This document shows, piece after piece, positions 1 to 62,404 of a stretch of 64,000 nucleotides of DNA. The number at the start of each line of letters is the position of its first letter. The first letter of the stretch is position 1. This DNA is from Xenopus tropicalis (taxonomy: Eukaryota > Chordata > Amphibia > Anura > Pipidae): assembly GCF_000004195.4 (NCBI RefSeq), contig NC_030678.2, positions 80,636,904 through 80,700,903 on the forward strand. The letters run 5' to 3'. The notes under the pieces are model-generated. The model made no database searches and was not told where the DNA came from. It was given only the letters and a program-made list of their open reading frames with translations. The translations under genes and the position numbers were made by a program.

Positions 1-1181
1 TTCCGCCCTCCAAATTTACAATAACCTAAAATAAAATTACAGATATGGATATGGCAAATGTGTATACAAATGATTAGAGGTTAGTTGCTGATGTTATTGT
101 AATTTATAGAACCATAGCAGCTGGTATCAGCTGGTAAAGCAAACATTGGATTGGTTGCATGGGTTACAAAACCTGGTTATTACGAAAACCCCATTGTAAT
201 TTGTACTCTTGTTCCTGAAATATCTAGAACAGGAAATAAATGTTCTTCTCAAATGTCATATGTCCAAAATGTCCATGTCCATAATACCCACATACACACC
301 CCCTATCACCCACTTTATGCCCTTCTTAGAGCGAAGACTGGGCGATTTAGCTGCCATAGGTTAATATACAAGTCGCCACAATCAATTGCACACCATTCTA
401 CGGCTTGCTGATTAGTTGCCGTGACTTTTTAAAAAAGTTGTGGTGTCTAATCACCCCACATGTCTTTGCCATTACGAAGGACAGCAAATAATTTGGAAAC
501 TTTTGATATTATTGTGAAAGTGTGACTGAAACCTCCATGGGCCCAGGTTCAGACTTTGAGACAAAAAAAAAAACAGATATTGTTGCCTTACTGGCAGTTT
601 CACTGGAACATGTAGGGGTTCAGTGGCCTATCTGTAATGGCATTGGGGCTTTTAGTACAATGTATCAATTACTTCAGAGCTTCAGAACTTCTGAGTTGTA
701 GACCAGGGATCCCCAACCTTCCTTACTTGTGAGCCACAGTCAAATGTAAAAAGACTTGGAGAGCAACACAAGCATCATAAAAGTTAATGGAGGTGCCAAG
801 TAATGGCTAAGATTGGCTATTAGGTAGCCTCTATCTATCAGTTTATTTGGTAGTAAATCTTGTTTTTATTCAACCAAAACTTGGCTGGCACCAAGTCAGG
901 AATTCAAAAATAACTAACTGGTTTAAGGGCACTGAGAGCAACATCCAAAGGGGTTGGGGAGCAACATGTTGCTCACGAGCCACTGGTTGGGGATCACTGT
1001 TGTAGACTAATCATATCTTTGAAAAAAGGCATTTTATTTTGAGTGTCATTCCACTAAATTGTACAAATTTGCTTGAAAACAAAAGGCACATAGTATTTTT
1101 GGCATATTTATATAAAAAGTCATAACAAAGACTGCAATCATTGTGTGTAAATTAAGGCACTATTCCAGTTTGAAACGTTAC
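1..1181. other. fabp10a intron 2 (part)
   Basis: No exon 3 of the FABP type could be found on the minus strand. It holds one short inverted-repeat transposon (704-999); otherwise it is unremarkable AT-rich DNA. Confidence 0.6.
704..999. mobile_element. Short inverted-repeat transposon, family A, copy 1
   Basis: 296 bp flanked by 15-bp inverted repeats (CAGGGATCCCCAACC and its complement near 985-999). Other copies are at 25087 and 48558, same orientation. Non-coding. Confidence 0.75.
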
Positions 1182-1354
1182 CTTTGCCTTCTTTCCACCC
1201 ACTGTGGTGATTTCCGACTCCTTTCCGATAGTAAAAGAATTGCTTTGAGACTGTTTTGGTGTCTTTGATGTAACAACGAAATTGTCCCCATTTTGCTGAA
1301 TTTCAATAATTGGGTTGATGTCTTTGGCAACTTTAATGATCTCATCTGGTAAAC
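1182..1354 (-). CDS. fabp10a: fabp10a exon 2
   Basis: 173 nt between a CTGTAG acceptor and a GTAACG donor (1181-1176). It completes the split Gly codon and encodes helix alpha-II and strands B-D of the beta-clam. It ends in phase 0 after Lys. Confidence 0.9.
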
Positions 1355-2201
1355 CTACAGTAAGATGTATGATATTAGATATGTGTCAAACACAGTGTGC
1401 AATGATGGAAAACTACAAAAAGGTGCACATGGCTACTATGTATATTTAGTAATCAGACAGTTTTTGCTTTTTAACCCTTTCAGTGCCCGCTACACAGGAA
1501 AAATCACTGTGCGGCTCTGCACTCCTTTCATTGCCTGCAATGAAATGAGCCATTCAATGGTGTCCTATGCTGACATCCTCTATTTCCTTTATTTTGGTTA
1601 ACCCACTGGCCACGGTCTACTGCATACTAACCTCATGCTAATCCAACTAAGAAATTCCCTGTCTTATTTTTTGGGGGGTGGGCAATGATCTAATGAAGCA
1701 CTAGTCTTTCTAGCATATCTTTCTTGCCATAACATCCTTCCATTTGCATTAAAAATTGCATGTTACTGTGGCAAAAATCACTAAAGCATTCATTGCAAGG
1801 TAACAAAGGTAACCCCTTTTGTAGCTTTATGCTTCTCCCTGTGTATCCACAAATGCACTTAATCTATCATATGCTGATTATGTGCAAATATTTATATATT
1901 AATTATTGCATCAAATATAATAATCAATTTGCCATTTGTGTGAATTTCTTTTGAACATATTTATTAGATGTAGATTGTACAGTATTTGCACACAGGCAAC
2001 ATGATAGATCCACTTTAATATCGTAATATAATTGTGTTTGTTAGCATGCTTTATAATATACTTATAATCTATAAAGTTCTATGCATACTTATGGCACTAT
2101 TTAAATAAAAACATATACATTTGAGCATACTTACCCACTTGTTTTAAGAAGTTTTCATAGTTCTCTTGTGAATATACCTGCCAGGTTCCAGCAAAAGACA
2201 T
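1182..2201 (-). CDS. fabp10a: Liver-type fatty-acid/bile-acid binding protein (FABP10 type), exons 1-2, gene runs off the left edge
   Basis: Small cytosolic lipid carrier of the intracellular lipid-binding protein family; the FABP10 branch binds bile acids and fatty acids in the liver of non-mammalian vertebrates. Two exons are visible: 2201-2135 (67 nt, ATG at 2201-2199) and 1354-1182 (173 nt). These are the family's standard exon 1 and 2 lengths, with a split Gly codon between them. The protein opens [18 protein letters not shown] and continues with [20 protein letters not shown] and [14 protein letters not shown]. The IVEIQ-like stretch and VVTSKTP favour FABP10 over FABP1. It breaks off after GGKKAK at a GTAACG donor. 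Exons 3 and 4 (about 45-50 residues) were not found in bases 1-1181 and should lie further left. Intact as far as seen. The next gene, myom3, is 9 kb away on the same strand. Confidence 0.9.
1355..2134 (-). other. fabp10a intron 1
   Basis: 780-bp GT-AG intron. A stretch at about 1473-1620 beginning TTAACCCTTTCAGTGCC resembles the start of the repeat at 5705. Nothing else was recognised. Confidence 0.7.
2135..2201 (-). CDS. fabp10a: fabp10a exon 1 (coding part)
   Basis: 67 nt of coding sequence encode 22 codons plus one base. The start codon is the first ATG of the lipid-binding family signature ([12 protein letters not shown]). The donor GTAAGT lies at 2134-2129, splitting a Gly codon. Confidence 0.9.
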
Positions 2202-2274
2202 GATGAATCCTGATGGTGTTTAGAATGCAGAGATCAAGAGAGAGGAGTGATGTGATCTTCTCACAAAAATCCAG

Positions 2275-2284
2275 TTTATATTTG
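2275..2284 (-). promoter_or_regulatory. Candidate TATA box of fabp10a
   Basis: On the minus strand AAATATAAAC lies about 75 bases upstream of the ATG. This suits a short 5' untranslated region with a start near 2250. Inferred from sequence and position only. Confidence 0.5.
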
Positions 2285-2337
2285 CCTGGCTATACTGACG
2301 TGTGTGGTGTATGTCATAATTATTACCAACCAAGCTA

Positions 2338-2376
2338 GTAATTATTAATAGTGGTTTGATGGTCATGGGAATGACC
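2338..2376 (-). promoter_or_regulatory. Candidate liver-factor sites upstream of fabp10a
   Basis: 2338-2350 is an AT-rich near-palindrome (GTAATTATTAATA on the plus strand) resembling the HNF1 consensus with one base missing. 2361-2376 has two inverted nuclear-receptor half sites (GGTCA and TGACC) separated by six bases. Both lie 135-175 bases above the ATG, suiting a liver gene, but matches this short are common by chance. Confidence 0.3.
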
Positions 2377-2689
2377 TACAGTTCAGTGTCTGGCAGCTTC
2401 AGTTCTGATCAATAAATATGTCCGCTTTAAGATTTTCTTATCTACTGTACATCTTTTAAAAGTTTTTGTAGGGTTGTAATTTGGATCAAACATTGACAAG
2501 TTGAAAAGTCACACGCAACACATTCAGCAGCAATACCAGCAATGAACTTATATAAAAACTCATATTAGCTTGTTAAGCATTCTTTTTGCTTTAAAACAAG
2601 TTCATTTTTTTTGCAGTAATGTGGTTTCTAAGGGGTCTTTTGAGGTAAATTGTTATAGAGGGATTCTGTTATACAGTGTCCTATTAAAA

Positions 2690-3135
2690 CAACATAGTTA
2701 CATAGGGTTGAAAAAAGACCAGAGTCCACGAAGTTCAACCCTTTCATACCAACATCAATACAAGTATGAGACCTGTTATCCAGAATGCTCGGGACCTGGG
2801 GCTTTCTGGATATGAGATCTTTCTGTTATTTGGATCTCTGTGCCTTCAGGCATTAACAGAATCTGCCATCACAACATAACTAAGAAGGGCATTCCCCAAC
2901 CTCACTGCCTCACCATGAAAAACCACTACTTTAAATGAAAGTTCTGTTTCTCTAATCTAAAGCGGTGGCCTCTGGTCATTTTTATGGGAAAAAAGAACAT
3001 CCCCTATGTGCCTATAATCCCCTATAATGTACTTATACAGAGTAATCATGTCCCCCTCACAAGTGCACTTTTTCCAGAGAAAACAACCCCAACCTTGCCA
3101 ATCTAACCTCAACGTCTTTGCTTTTTTTCTGAAGT
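2690..3135. repeat. Interspersed repeat with TTGAAAAAAGAC head
   Basis: Begins ACATAGGGTTGAAAAAAGACC and continues through text on CATCCCCTATGTGCC and AATCATGTCCCCCTCAC, a widespread frog repeat in my recollection. A fragment of family D sits inside it near 2762-2842. A related fragment is at 63450-63645. Confidence 0.5.
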
Positions 3136-3219
3136 CTTGTTAACTTAGCCTAGTATAAATCCATGCTGACAGTAAAACATACCTATGTGGTTATTATTTT
3201 TAATGGTGAAATGTTTTAG

Positions 3220-3370
3220 TACAAGTATGGGACTTGCCATCCAGAATACTAGGGACCTAGGGTTTCTGAATAAGGGATTATTCTGTAATTTGTATCTCCA
3301 TACCCATAGCTTACTGGAAAATTATTTAACCATTAAATAAATCCAATAGAATTTTTTTTGCCTCCTATAG
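3220..3370. mobile_element. Family D transposon, truncated
   Basis: GTATGGGACTTGCCATCCAG followed by diverged GGGTTTCTGAATAAGGGAT and ATTTGTATCTCCATA; the left half of the family best seen at 7130-7436. Confidence 0.55.
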
Positions 3371-3999
3371 GCCAAAAATGTCTGCAAAAAAAGCAAAAAA
3401 CCGTCCTTTCATCCACAAAACTGCAGCAGGTATTTCTAGAACCAATATTGACCCATTATTACTACCATTACACGACATGTAGAATTATTACATTTACCAA
3501 GATGCACTGGGAAAGAGCAATTTAGCTACTGTGAATGCAACTGCATCACTTATATTACTGACTAATTAACTTTTAGTTAGAAATATTTTAAAGAACTACA
3601 AATCCCAGAAACAGGTAATATGGCACAGTTCTCCACATATGATGACAATAACATTGGATGGTTTACTTCTGGGCTACAGTTTACACCCTCATTCAAACAG
3701 TAACCTAGGAAACCTGAAACAAACCTTTACCATGTAAAAAAATTCTGAACTTCATGGACATGGTGGAAAATGCAGCATCTTTTTATATCTGCAAATCATA
3801 TTAAGCATGGAGAAAAAATTAGCAACATTACAAACTAGTAATTTATTCTATTTATTGAAAGATCTGAACATAAAAAGCATGAATCAATTCAAATGCAGAA
3901 TGAAAACAAGAACTTTTGTCCACAGATTTAATAAAGATTGTTACAATTTGCCTAGGTGTTGTGTTTTTTACATGAACGAACATTAGTAAATAGGCCCCC

Positions 4000-4572
4000 T
4001 AGGGGCTGATTTACTAATCCACGAATTCGAATCTGAATGGGAAAAATTCGTATTGGAAACGAACATTTTGTGACTTTTTCATATTTTTTGCGATTTTTTC
4101 GTCGCCGTTACGACTTTATCGTAAATTGTCGCGACTTTTTCGTAGCCGTTACGACTTGCGCGAAAAGTCGCAACTTTTTCGTAGCCATTACGATTTGCTC
4201 GTATATTGTCGCAACTTTTTCATATTGAGTGCTTGTAAACGGCGGGCAAAACTTTCAGACTTTGCATGATTTTGGAAGCCTCCCATAGGACTTAATGGCA
4301 CTCTGCAGCTCCAACCTTTCCCAAGAAAAGTCACGATACTGAAGCTTGAATGAATCCGAAAGTTTCGTACTCGGCGAGAAGGCTACGAAAAAGTCGCGAC
4401 AATTCGCGCAAGTCGTAACGCTACGAAAAAGTCACGACAATTTGCGAAACAGTCGTAACGGCTACGATAAAGTCACGACAATTTACGAAAAAATCGCAAA
4501 ATACCGATCATTACGAAAAAAACGCATTCGGACGCCTTCGGACCGTTCGTGGATTAGTAAATCAGCCCCCTA
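4000..4572. mobile_element. Fold-back transposon, family B
   Basis: About 573 bp with long terminal inverted repeats: CTAGGGGCTGATTTACTAAT at the left and its complement ATTAGTAAATCAGCCCCCTAG at the right. The interior is rich in CGACTTTTTCGTA motifs and has a core near 4265-4320 shared with copies at 18007 and 47905. Non-coding. Confidence 0.8.
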
Positions 4573-4994
4573 GTGTCACAATGCCCATTGGTCATGTTAC
4601 ATATATTATCATATATATTCATGTTAATTAGTTCATAATAAATAAAAGTGACACATGATGATACACTTCCATCGACATCTAGATCAGTTCACACCTTTAT
4701 ATCTCAAGGTAAAACCACATTAGGATATACATTTTTTTCTCAAAAGAAATGTACTGAAGTTCAGTGTATGCAAACAATGAACAACCATGTGTTTTGGGCA
4801 ACTCTGAACTTTTTCAAGTTGCTGTCACCTATAAATTTTTTTTACAGCCTCTAAACTGGCAGAAGCTAAATCTTGACTCTCCCTTATGATTCCATTACAG
4901 CAGTTAAAATATAAACTCAACTGAACTTCATCTAGCCACCTTCCAGTATTCTTGACAAATGAGGCGAGGCCTTTATTTTATCTTAGAAAGGTAA

Positions 4995-5199
4995 ATGGCG
5001 ACTAATCTCCCAGAAATACCATCCCACCGGCGATGTATGTAAATCGCCGGTGGGATGGCATACGCAGCATTCCTCTCAAGGCAACTTCCACGATTTTGGG
5101 GAAATTCTCGCCAGTGGGATGGTATTTCAGGGAGATTAGTCGCCAGCGACAAGGGAGATTTGTCGCGGGCGACTAGTCTCCCCGTGTGCCACAGCCCTT
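4995..5199. mobile_element. Family C transposon (GGGAGATTAGTCGCC), truncated at left
   Basis: Carries GGCGACTAATCTCC, internal hairpins built on CGCCGGTGGGATGG, and right end CCCGTGTGCCACAGCCCTTA. Same family as 14025, 53915 and 56957. Confidence 0.7.
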
Positions 5200-5704
5200 A
5201 CCTGTATTTTGAGAGGCAACAGGCTTTTGCTTGTTTAACTACAGTATAATTATAAGTAAAATGTCTTACTTGTACAGAGACCCCCCCCAAAAAAACCTCT
5301 TAAAAAGGTTTCCAATGCTCAAAAACTAAAGCTGAAATACCTATTCATAAGAGCACAGCAGTAGCAGCTAGAATAATAGCTATTATTGATTCATCACCTG
5401 AGTTGTGGCTAGGGTTGGCTCTTGGGTAACAGTACTCAGTAGGGTTTGAGCAACAGCTGCCTTAGGGTCCCTCCTTAGCAGGCTACAAAAGGAACGCCTC
5501 TATCCTAGGTCTACCTGCTTGTTAATTCAAAAAAAAGGTCAAAATTATCCATCCATTAGCTAGTCCTCCATTACAAGGTTATTTAGACCAGACTTCCACT
5601 CTTCTGAAGCCTCTTGCCTCAGAGCACACTTTTTCTTCAATTTAGGCCTCCCATCCTAGTTTTGCATTACATCATAACACCATCAAAAACGCAAGCTCAG
5701 CTTT

Positions 5705-7129
5705 TTTAACCCTTTAAGTGCCACAGATCGTAGATTCTACATTCTGCTGCACTTCCGGGTCTGAGAGCGGAGGACCTTGATTCCCTGTTCGTTCCCAAGC
5801 ACCTAGCTAACGAGCAGAGGCGGGGATTGAGCAGACCCTTGGGTGCGATCGCCCAGGGGCCCCTAGGCGTCAGCAGGCGCATGCAAACTACTTACCAGCT
5901 GTTGCCTGCACTTTCTGGACCCCTCAGAGCTGCCCACTCACCGGATTCTCCACCACAGATGCCTTTCTCATTATGCCTTGGACCTTCCTCCTCCTCCAGA
6001 CGGATCTTGCAGTAGATCTTTTTTTTAATCAAAATTTTTGCCTAAAGTAATTGCTTTATTGCTATTGCAAATACTGTATTTGGCAACTGCACTGTGCAAT
6101 ACCTTTTGTATGCTATTACAGTGATTATAATACATTTTTGGTGATTTTTGTGCAGTTTTATTGATTTTATTGCATTTTTAGCCATTTAATTGTATTTTCA
6201 GTTCTGCATAGCTGTTGGTTTGTTTATTTCTGTAAAACCTACAGTATTTGTCTAAGATAAAATATTCAAACTGATTCTGACTGCTGATTATACTAGATGA
6301 AAAAAAAAATTGATTTTTGTGGTTTTATTGGATTTTGGTGATTTTATTGCATTTCACATTGTTCTTTGTTTCTTGTTTGTGCCCATGGAAATTTTGTCTG
6401 CTATGTATTCATGTCGGTAACTCTGTACACCAAATAGACTGGTAAATCTATGCATATTGGACATCAAACTGTTCAGCAGATCCCTGACATTTATATTTAG
6501 AATGTTTTATATTAGTATGTTAAAGTATATGGGGTATATAATGCGGTAAAATGCAGCTTTGTGACTATTTTCAGAAATTTCATAAAAACTGCTACATTTA
6601 ACATAACTTTGCTAGTTTGCAGTAGAAAGGTGCAGTTTCCCATTTTGGTTTTGTTAGAATGTGTACTTTCAGAAATAATGTTTTTTTAGGGTCTCCATAC
6701 TGTTAAGGGGGTCTTATGGCACATAATACACATACCGGGTGCTTATATTGCAGCATCAGACGTGAAAATTCATATGCAATATTTTCATTTGCTTCTGTAC
6801 GCCACGTAGTTTGCTAAATCAATGCATATTGGGCTTCAAACTGTCCAGTAGGCCCATGGTGTTCATATTTAGCATGTTTATACTGGAACGTTACGAAATG
6901 TGGGGCATATTATAGGGTAAATTGCAAACGTTGAGACAATTTTTAGAAGTTACATAAAAATCATTACATTTGGCTTAGCATTCCTGTTTGGTGCTTTGCC
7001 ATACAAAGACATATTTACCCATTTTAGATTCAGCAGAATGTGTATTTTCTGAAAATATGATATGAGGTCAACTTACTTGTTCACTTACACACTAACTTCC
7101 TTTTGGAAATGTTTTGAAAAATATATTTA
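5705..7129. repeat. Repeat region with internal direct duplication of about 375 bp
   Basis: Starts TTTAACCCTTTAAGTGCC. Two related blocks follow: 6417 onward (AAATCTATGCATATTGGACATC) and 6795 onward (AAATCAATGCATATTGGGCTTC), each with a later CATATTTAG and AGAATGTGTA phrase. A family D copy abuts on the right. No coding potential was recognised. Confidence 0.5.
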
Positions 7130-7436
7130 TACAGGTATGGGACCTGGGGTTTTCCGGATAAGGGATCTTTCTTTAATTTGGATCTCCATAACTTAAGGCT
7201 GCTAAACATCATTTAACTATTGAATAAACCCAATAGGCTTGTTTTGACTCCAATAAGGATTAATTATATCTTAGTTGGGATCAAGTACAAGGTACTGTTT
7301 TATTATTACTGAGAAAAAGGAAATCATTTTTAAAATTAGAATTATTTGCTTATAATGAAGTCTATGGCAGATGGCCTTTCTGTAATTTGGAGCTTTCTGG
7401 ATAATGGGTTTCCGTATAAGGGATCCCATATCTGTA
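7130..7436. mobile_element. Family D transposon, complete copy
   Basis: 307 bp with inverted ends TACAGGTATGGGACCTGGGG and GGATCCCATATCTGTA. Internal AGTACAAGGTACTGTTTTAT is shared by copies at 16914, 44814 and 60684. Confidence 0.8.
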
Positions 7437-8869
7437 CTTTCAAAAAATGTGTACTTTCGCAAAAATATATGGTTTTGGGGGGGGGGGGTCTATGTATTTT
7501 TTTGTGATTTTTCCCCACAAAAATGCAGAAAATGTGTTGAATTGAATTGTTTTTAAGGGGATGCATTATGGGAGGTGACTTATGTAGCCTCAGCTGCAAG
7601 TTTCACTACTTTTAACATATGAAAAAGAAAACAAACCAAGCTTGGTCTATGAGGTGTCCCTTTCCTTCAAAACTGCTGTACAGTCAAAACTCATCTGCAG
7701 CATTTGTTACATTCACTTTCACTTAAATATTTTCATATAGAAGTCTCATACTATTCACCATTAGAAACATCATACTTATGAATGAATTGGGGCCAAAACA
7801 AATTCACAAATTTTATTTAATGGACCATTGAAGAAGAGACATGTACATCTATCATGTAGGTAGTGTAGTGTAGGTTGTTGTTTAAAAATAGTTTTGATGG
7901 CTAAAAACAAAAGTACATAAAAATAAAACAGATGTTACCAGTAAATGGTGTAAAACACCATATAAAACTATTCCTGTTCTAGTGCGCCTGGCATTAATTT
8001 ATGCTTGATTCACATATTAAATAATACTGTTCACAATCGGCTGGATAAAATATGTTTTAAAAAAAGAAAAAAAGTATGAAAATGTCTTGATCTTTCCATT
8101 ATGCCTTTGGTTTAAGCTTCAGTATTTCAGTTGAGTTTATGATAGCTGAACCAACTGGCTGAATTCTGAATGAAGCCTAGGTTAGTAACCCCTCAGCATT
8201 ACCTTGTGAAATTCTCAGTTCAATGACCCCACTTGAACTGGACAAGGTCACAACTTAGTAGCTAAAAATTAAGCTAAAATCAAGAATGTAGAACAAATGT
8301 AGCGAAAGCATTTCAGAATCTGGTACTCATAGATATGTTAAACTAAAATAATTTTTATATTAAAAATATAGGATATTTGCACTATATGATAAATATACTT
8401 TCATATATAATTTTTAAAACATGTAAGCCTGTTTTTACATGGATCAGTTAAAATGAAAACTTTGACCTGAATCATTATGTACACACCTTTGGAAAACCAA
8501 TTACATTTTTATAGAGAGCAGCCCTGAGCATCTACAGTAAGTGAAAGTGCATATTCTGCAGGTGTTTCTGATCCTTTAACAGATCTCTATGAAGGGATGC
8601 ACAGTTTCTGCTTTATGACAGGGATTCTTGATATACACTTGGGATCAGAGAATGTGTCTTGGAAAACCAAAGTACCTCATGTAATATTTACATCACCGCA
8701 GTACAGAAAAGTGTGTTTCTAATTTACCTAGGAGAATATCAGAAATTAGAAGGCAAGGATAACCACTGAATGTTTAAATGCAAACACATTGGGAAGGCAG
8801 AGTTATCTATGGCCAAGCTGAGCAAAAGGCACTCTTGACATGTGTCAGTGCTGTTTATATATAGTACCT

Positions 8870-9346
8870 AAAAGGAAAACTATAACCCCAAATAATGTAG
8901 GTCTCTATAAAAATATATCACATAAACCAGCTCATATGTAAAACCCTGCTTAATCTATATAAACCATTTTCATATAAATATACTTTTTAAGTAGTATGTG
9001 CCATTGGGTAAACCTAAAAAGAATATTGCCATTTTAAGAATTAAGGGCCGCCTCCTGGGATCATACGATTCATGGTGCACATACATGCTAGGCCACATAA
9101 GCCAATTATAGGACACAGTTCTTTCTTTTGCTCCCACACGTCTTCCTTTTACAGTTAGAGCTTCATTATTTCTGGTCAGGTGATCTCTGAGGGAGCACAC
9201 AGCCTATTGCAAAATGGTGGCTCAAGGGAAAAGTAATATAAAAGAGCAATATTTACTGATATATATTCCAGTTTGGCAAGATTCTTTAATAGGCCACTTA
9301 ATATAATATAAACTGTATTCATTCTAGGGGTATAGTTTTCGTTTTA
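8870..9346. mobile_element. Inverted-repeat transposon (AAAAGGAAAACTATA ends)
   Basis: 477 bp; left end AAAAGGAAAACTATAACCCC and right end GGGGTATAGTTTTCGTTTT are near-perfect inverted repeats. Non-coding. Confidence 0.7.
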
Positions 9347-9400
9347 GTGTATTCTGGTAGCATCTGGCAGCATTGCATTCTTTAAAGTAAACTCTTGGTT

Positions 9401-10350
9401 CAGTGCTGTCCAACTTCCACGGTGCCGAGGGCCGGAATTTCTCTAGCATACATGGTGGAGGGCCGCTAATGGAAGCCAGTTTTGACCACTCCCCTTTTTG
9501 AAACCACACCCACTTCAAACCACACCTATTTTATCACAATGGTGGTAGCACAGCAAAATCCCAAATGCTTGGTCCTTACAGTGGGGATATCAACAATCAT
9601 TCATATGTGAAAGAATTATGTCATATTAAGATATACCCTTAAATTCCATATGCCTCCTCCTCCACTGTGGATAGCAGAGCAACCCCCAGTACATAATTAC
9701 ACACCTTAGGGACCATTTAATGGCTATTTCCAACTGCTAACAAACTCCCACAACAAACCCCTGCCAGGTTCACCTCCCACAAGCAGCATAGGGCAAGCAG
9801 AGTATGGCACACAGAGGCAGCATAGGGAAGGCAGAGTATGGCACACACAGGCAGAGTGTCATACTCTGCCTGCCCTACCCTGACTGTGTGTGCCATACTC
9901 TGCCTGCCCTACCCTTCCTGTGTGTGCCATACCCTCCCTGACCTATGCTGCCTGTGTGTGCCATACTCTACCTGCCCTATTCTGGCTGTATGTGCCATAC
10001 TCTACCTGCCCTATGCTGGCTGTATGTGCCATACTCTGCCTACAGTACCTATGTCTGAGGTGTGAAGAAGTGAACAATGGGAGTGATTACAGCCTGAGCC
10101 TGAGGTGTGAACACTGCAGGGGGTGAACAATGCAGGTATTAAAAGGTGTGAACAACACAGGGGATTACATTTTTAAACAATACAGAGGGATTACAGCCTG
10201 AATCTGAGGTGAGAACCATGCAGGGGGCCAATTAATCTCAGTACTGATACCATTTAATGCTTACTCAAAGGTAAGCCATCAAAGCAGCCAGACAGGTGGG
10301 GGGGCCACACAGAGGGGGGTCGCCCGCGGGCTGCCAGTTGGACAGCACTG
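9401..10350 (+). mobile_element. Inverted-repeat element carrying a minisatellite, copy 1
   Basis: 950 bp between CAGTGCTGTCCAACTTC and AGTTGGACAGCACTG. The centre (9775-10035) is a minisatellite. A second copy lies in the opposite orientation at 41248-42063. No open frame beyond the satellite itself. Confidence 0.7.
9775..10035. repeat. Minisatellite, about 36-bp units
   Basis: Repeated phrase CTGCCTGTGTGTGCCATACT. The first two units (9785-9850) are in reverse orientation to the rest, making a small inversion inside the array. Confidence 0.8.
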
Positions 10351-11017
10351 TCTTGGTTAATGTAATGTAGTTTCCATATCAGGTTTGATATAACCGTTGA
10401 CTTACAGGACAGTATAGCAGTTTTATTAGCAGTACCATAGTATTTATTTAAATACAATTCAACTTCAAGTTTTCCATTGAAGCAAAAGCAAACTAGTCCT
10501 GTGCTTTGCTTTCTAATTGAAGACATATTAATAGTTTGTTTCCTATGATAATAAAAATTATAAGTCTTTAATTTATGGTATGATTTACCTTATAAGATAG
10601 TTGTATGTATCATGTGGGAACCAAGTATTGTAGCAAAACTATTATGGTAATAAATTAGTATATTGTATTCACAGATTCTGCTTGTTCTTTTTTTTACCTG
10701 CACAGTTTGCTCTTGTAACCAATTTAAATAAACTATCTGCAAACGTACAGTACATTCCAGTCATGTCCCTTCTTGTTCTTGTAATGGAAATGGAGAGGAG
10801 GGTTGTATATGAAAGACAGTTGTTATAAGTCAGCTTAGGAACACTTAAAGGCCTATTTACTAATATTTAAGGTCAAGATAAAAAAAACTTTTTTTTGCTA
10901 CTGCTTTTTTCCCCCCTCAAGCACTACCTTATTTAAGAAAAAAAAACGTAAGAATATTAGCAGTTATGTTTTTTCACAGAAAGAAACTGTTACACACGTG
11001 GGTATTGTATTGTTCCA

Positions 11018-11023
11018 TTTATT
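11018..11023 (-). terminator. Candidate poly(A) signal of myom3
   Basis: AATAAA on the minus strand about 210 bases past the stop codon. No closer AATAAA was seen between it and the stop. Confidence 0.5.
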
Positions 11024-11233
11024 TTCAATGATGCTGAAAATCTGTAATGTTTTAATAAACTGGGAGAATAAATAAAGTTGTTAGAGACAATTCCAATTGA
11101 CTTCTATAGAAACTTGCTAGGTTAATATCAACCTCAGCCAATAAGTATCTTCCTATTTGAAAAAAGTTCAGTAATATAACTACATTGAATGCCATCTGCA
11201 AATGTAAATAGGGCTTTTGTCTTAAATGTGCTG

Positions 11234-62404
<51,171 letters not shown>

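Larger units (their letters stand above)
2202..11017. other. Intergenic region between myom3 and fabp10a
   Basis: No credible exon on either strand. It is filled with interspersed repeats listed separately. Stretches at 3470-3990, 5210-5690 and 7440-8860 hold nothing recognised. Confidence 0.7.

Noticed and set aside
151..411. Short plus-strand open frame
   Set aside because: No family motif or splice-bounded structure; lies in a fabp10a intron.
1..1181. Search for fabp10a exons 3 and 4
   Set aside because: No segment matching the NGKLV and F-strand region with splice sites was found; they probably lie outside.
4995..5199. Hairpins as microRNA candidates
   Set aside because: The stems are internal inverted repeats of a multi-copy transposon family also present at 14025 and 56957.
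9838..10126. Cysteine-rich open frames
   Set aside because: Produced by the minisatellite unit read in frame; the same occurs at 41417-41848.
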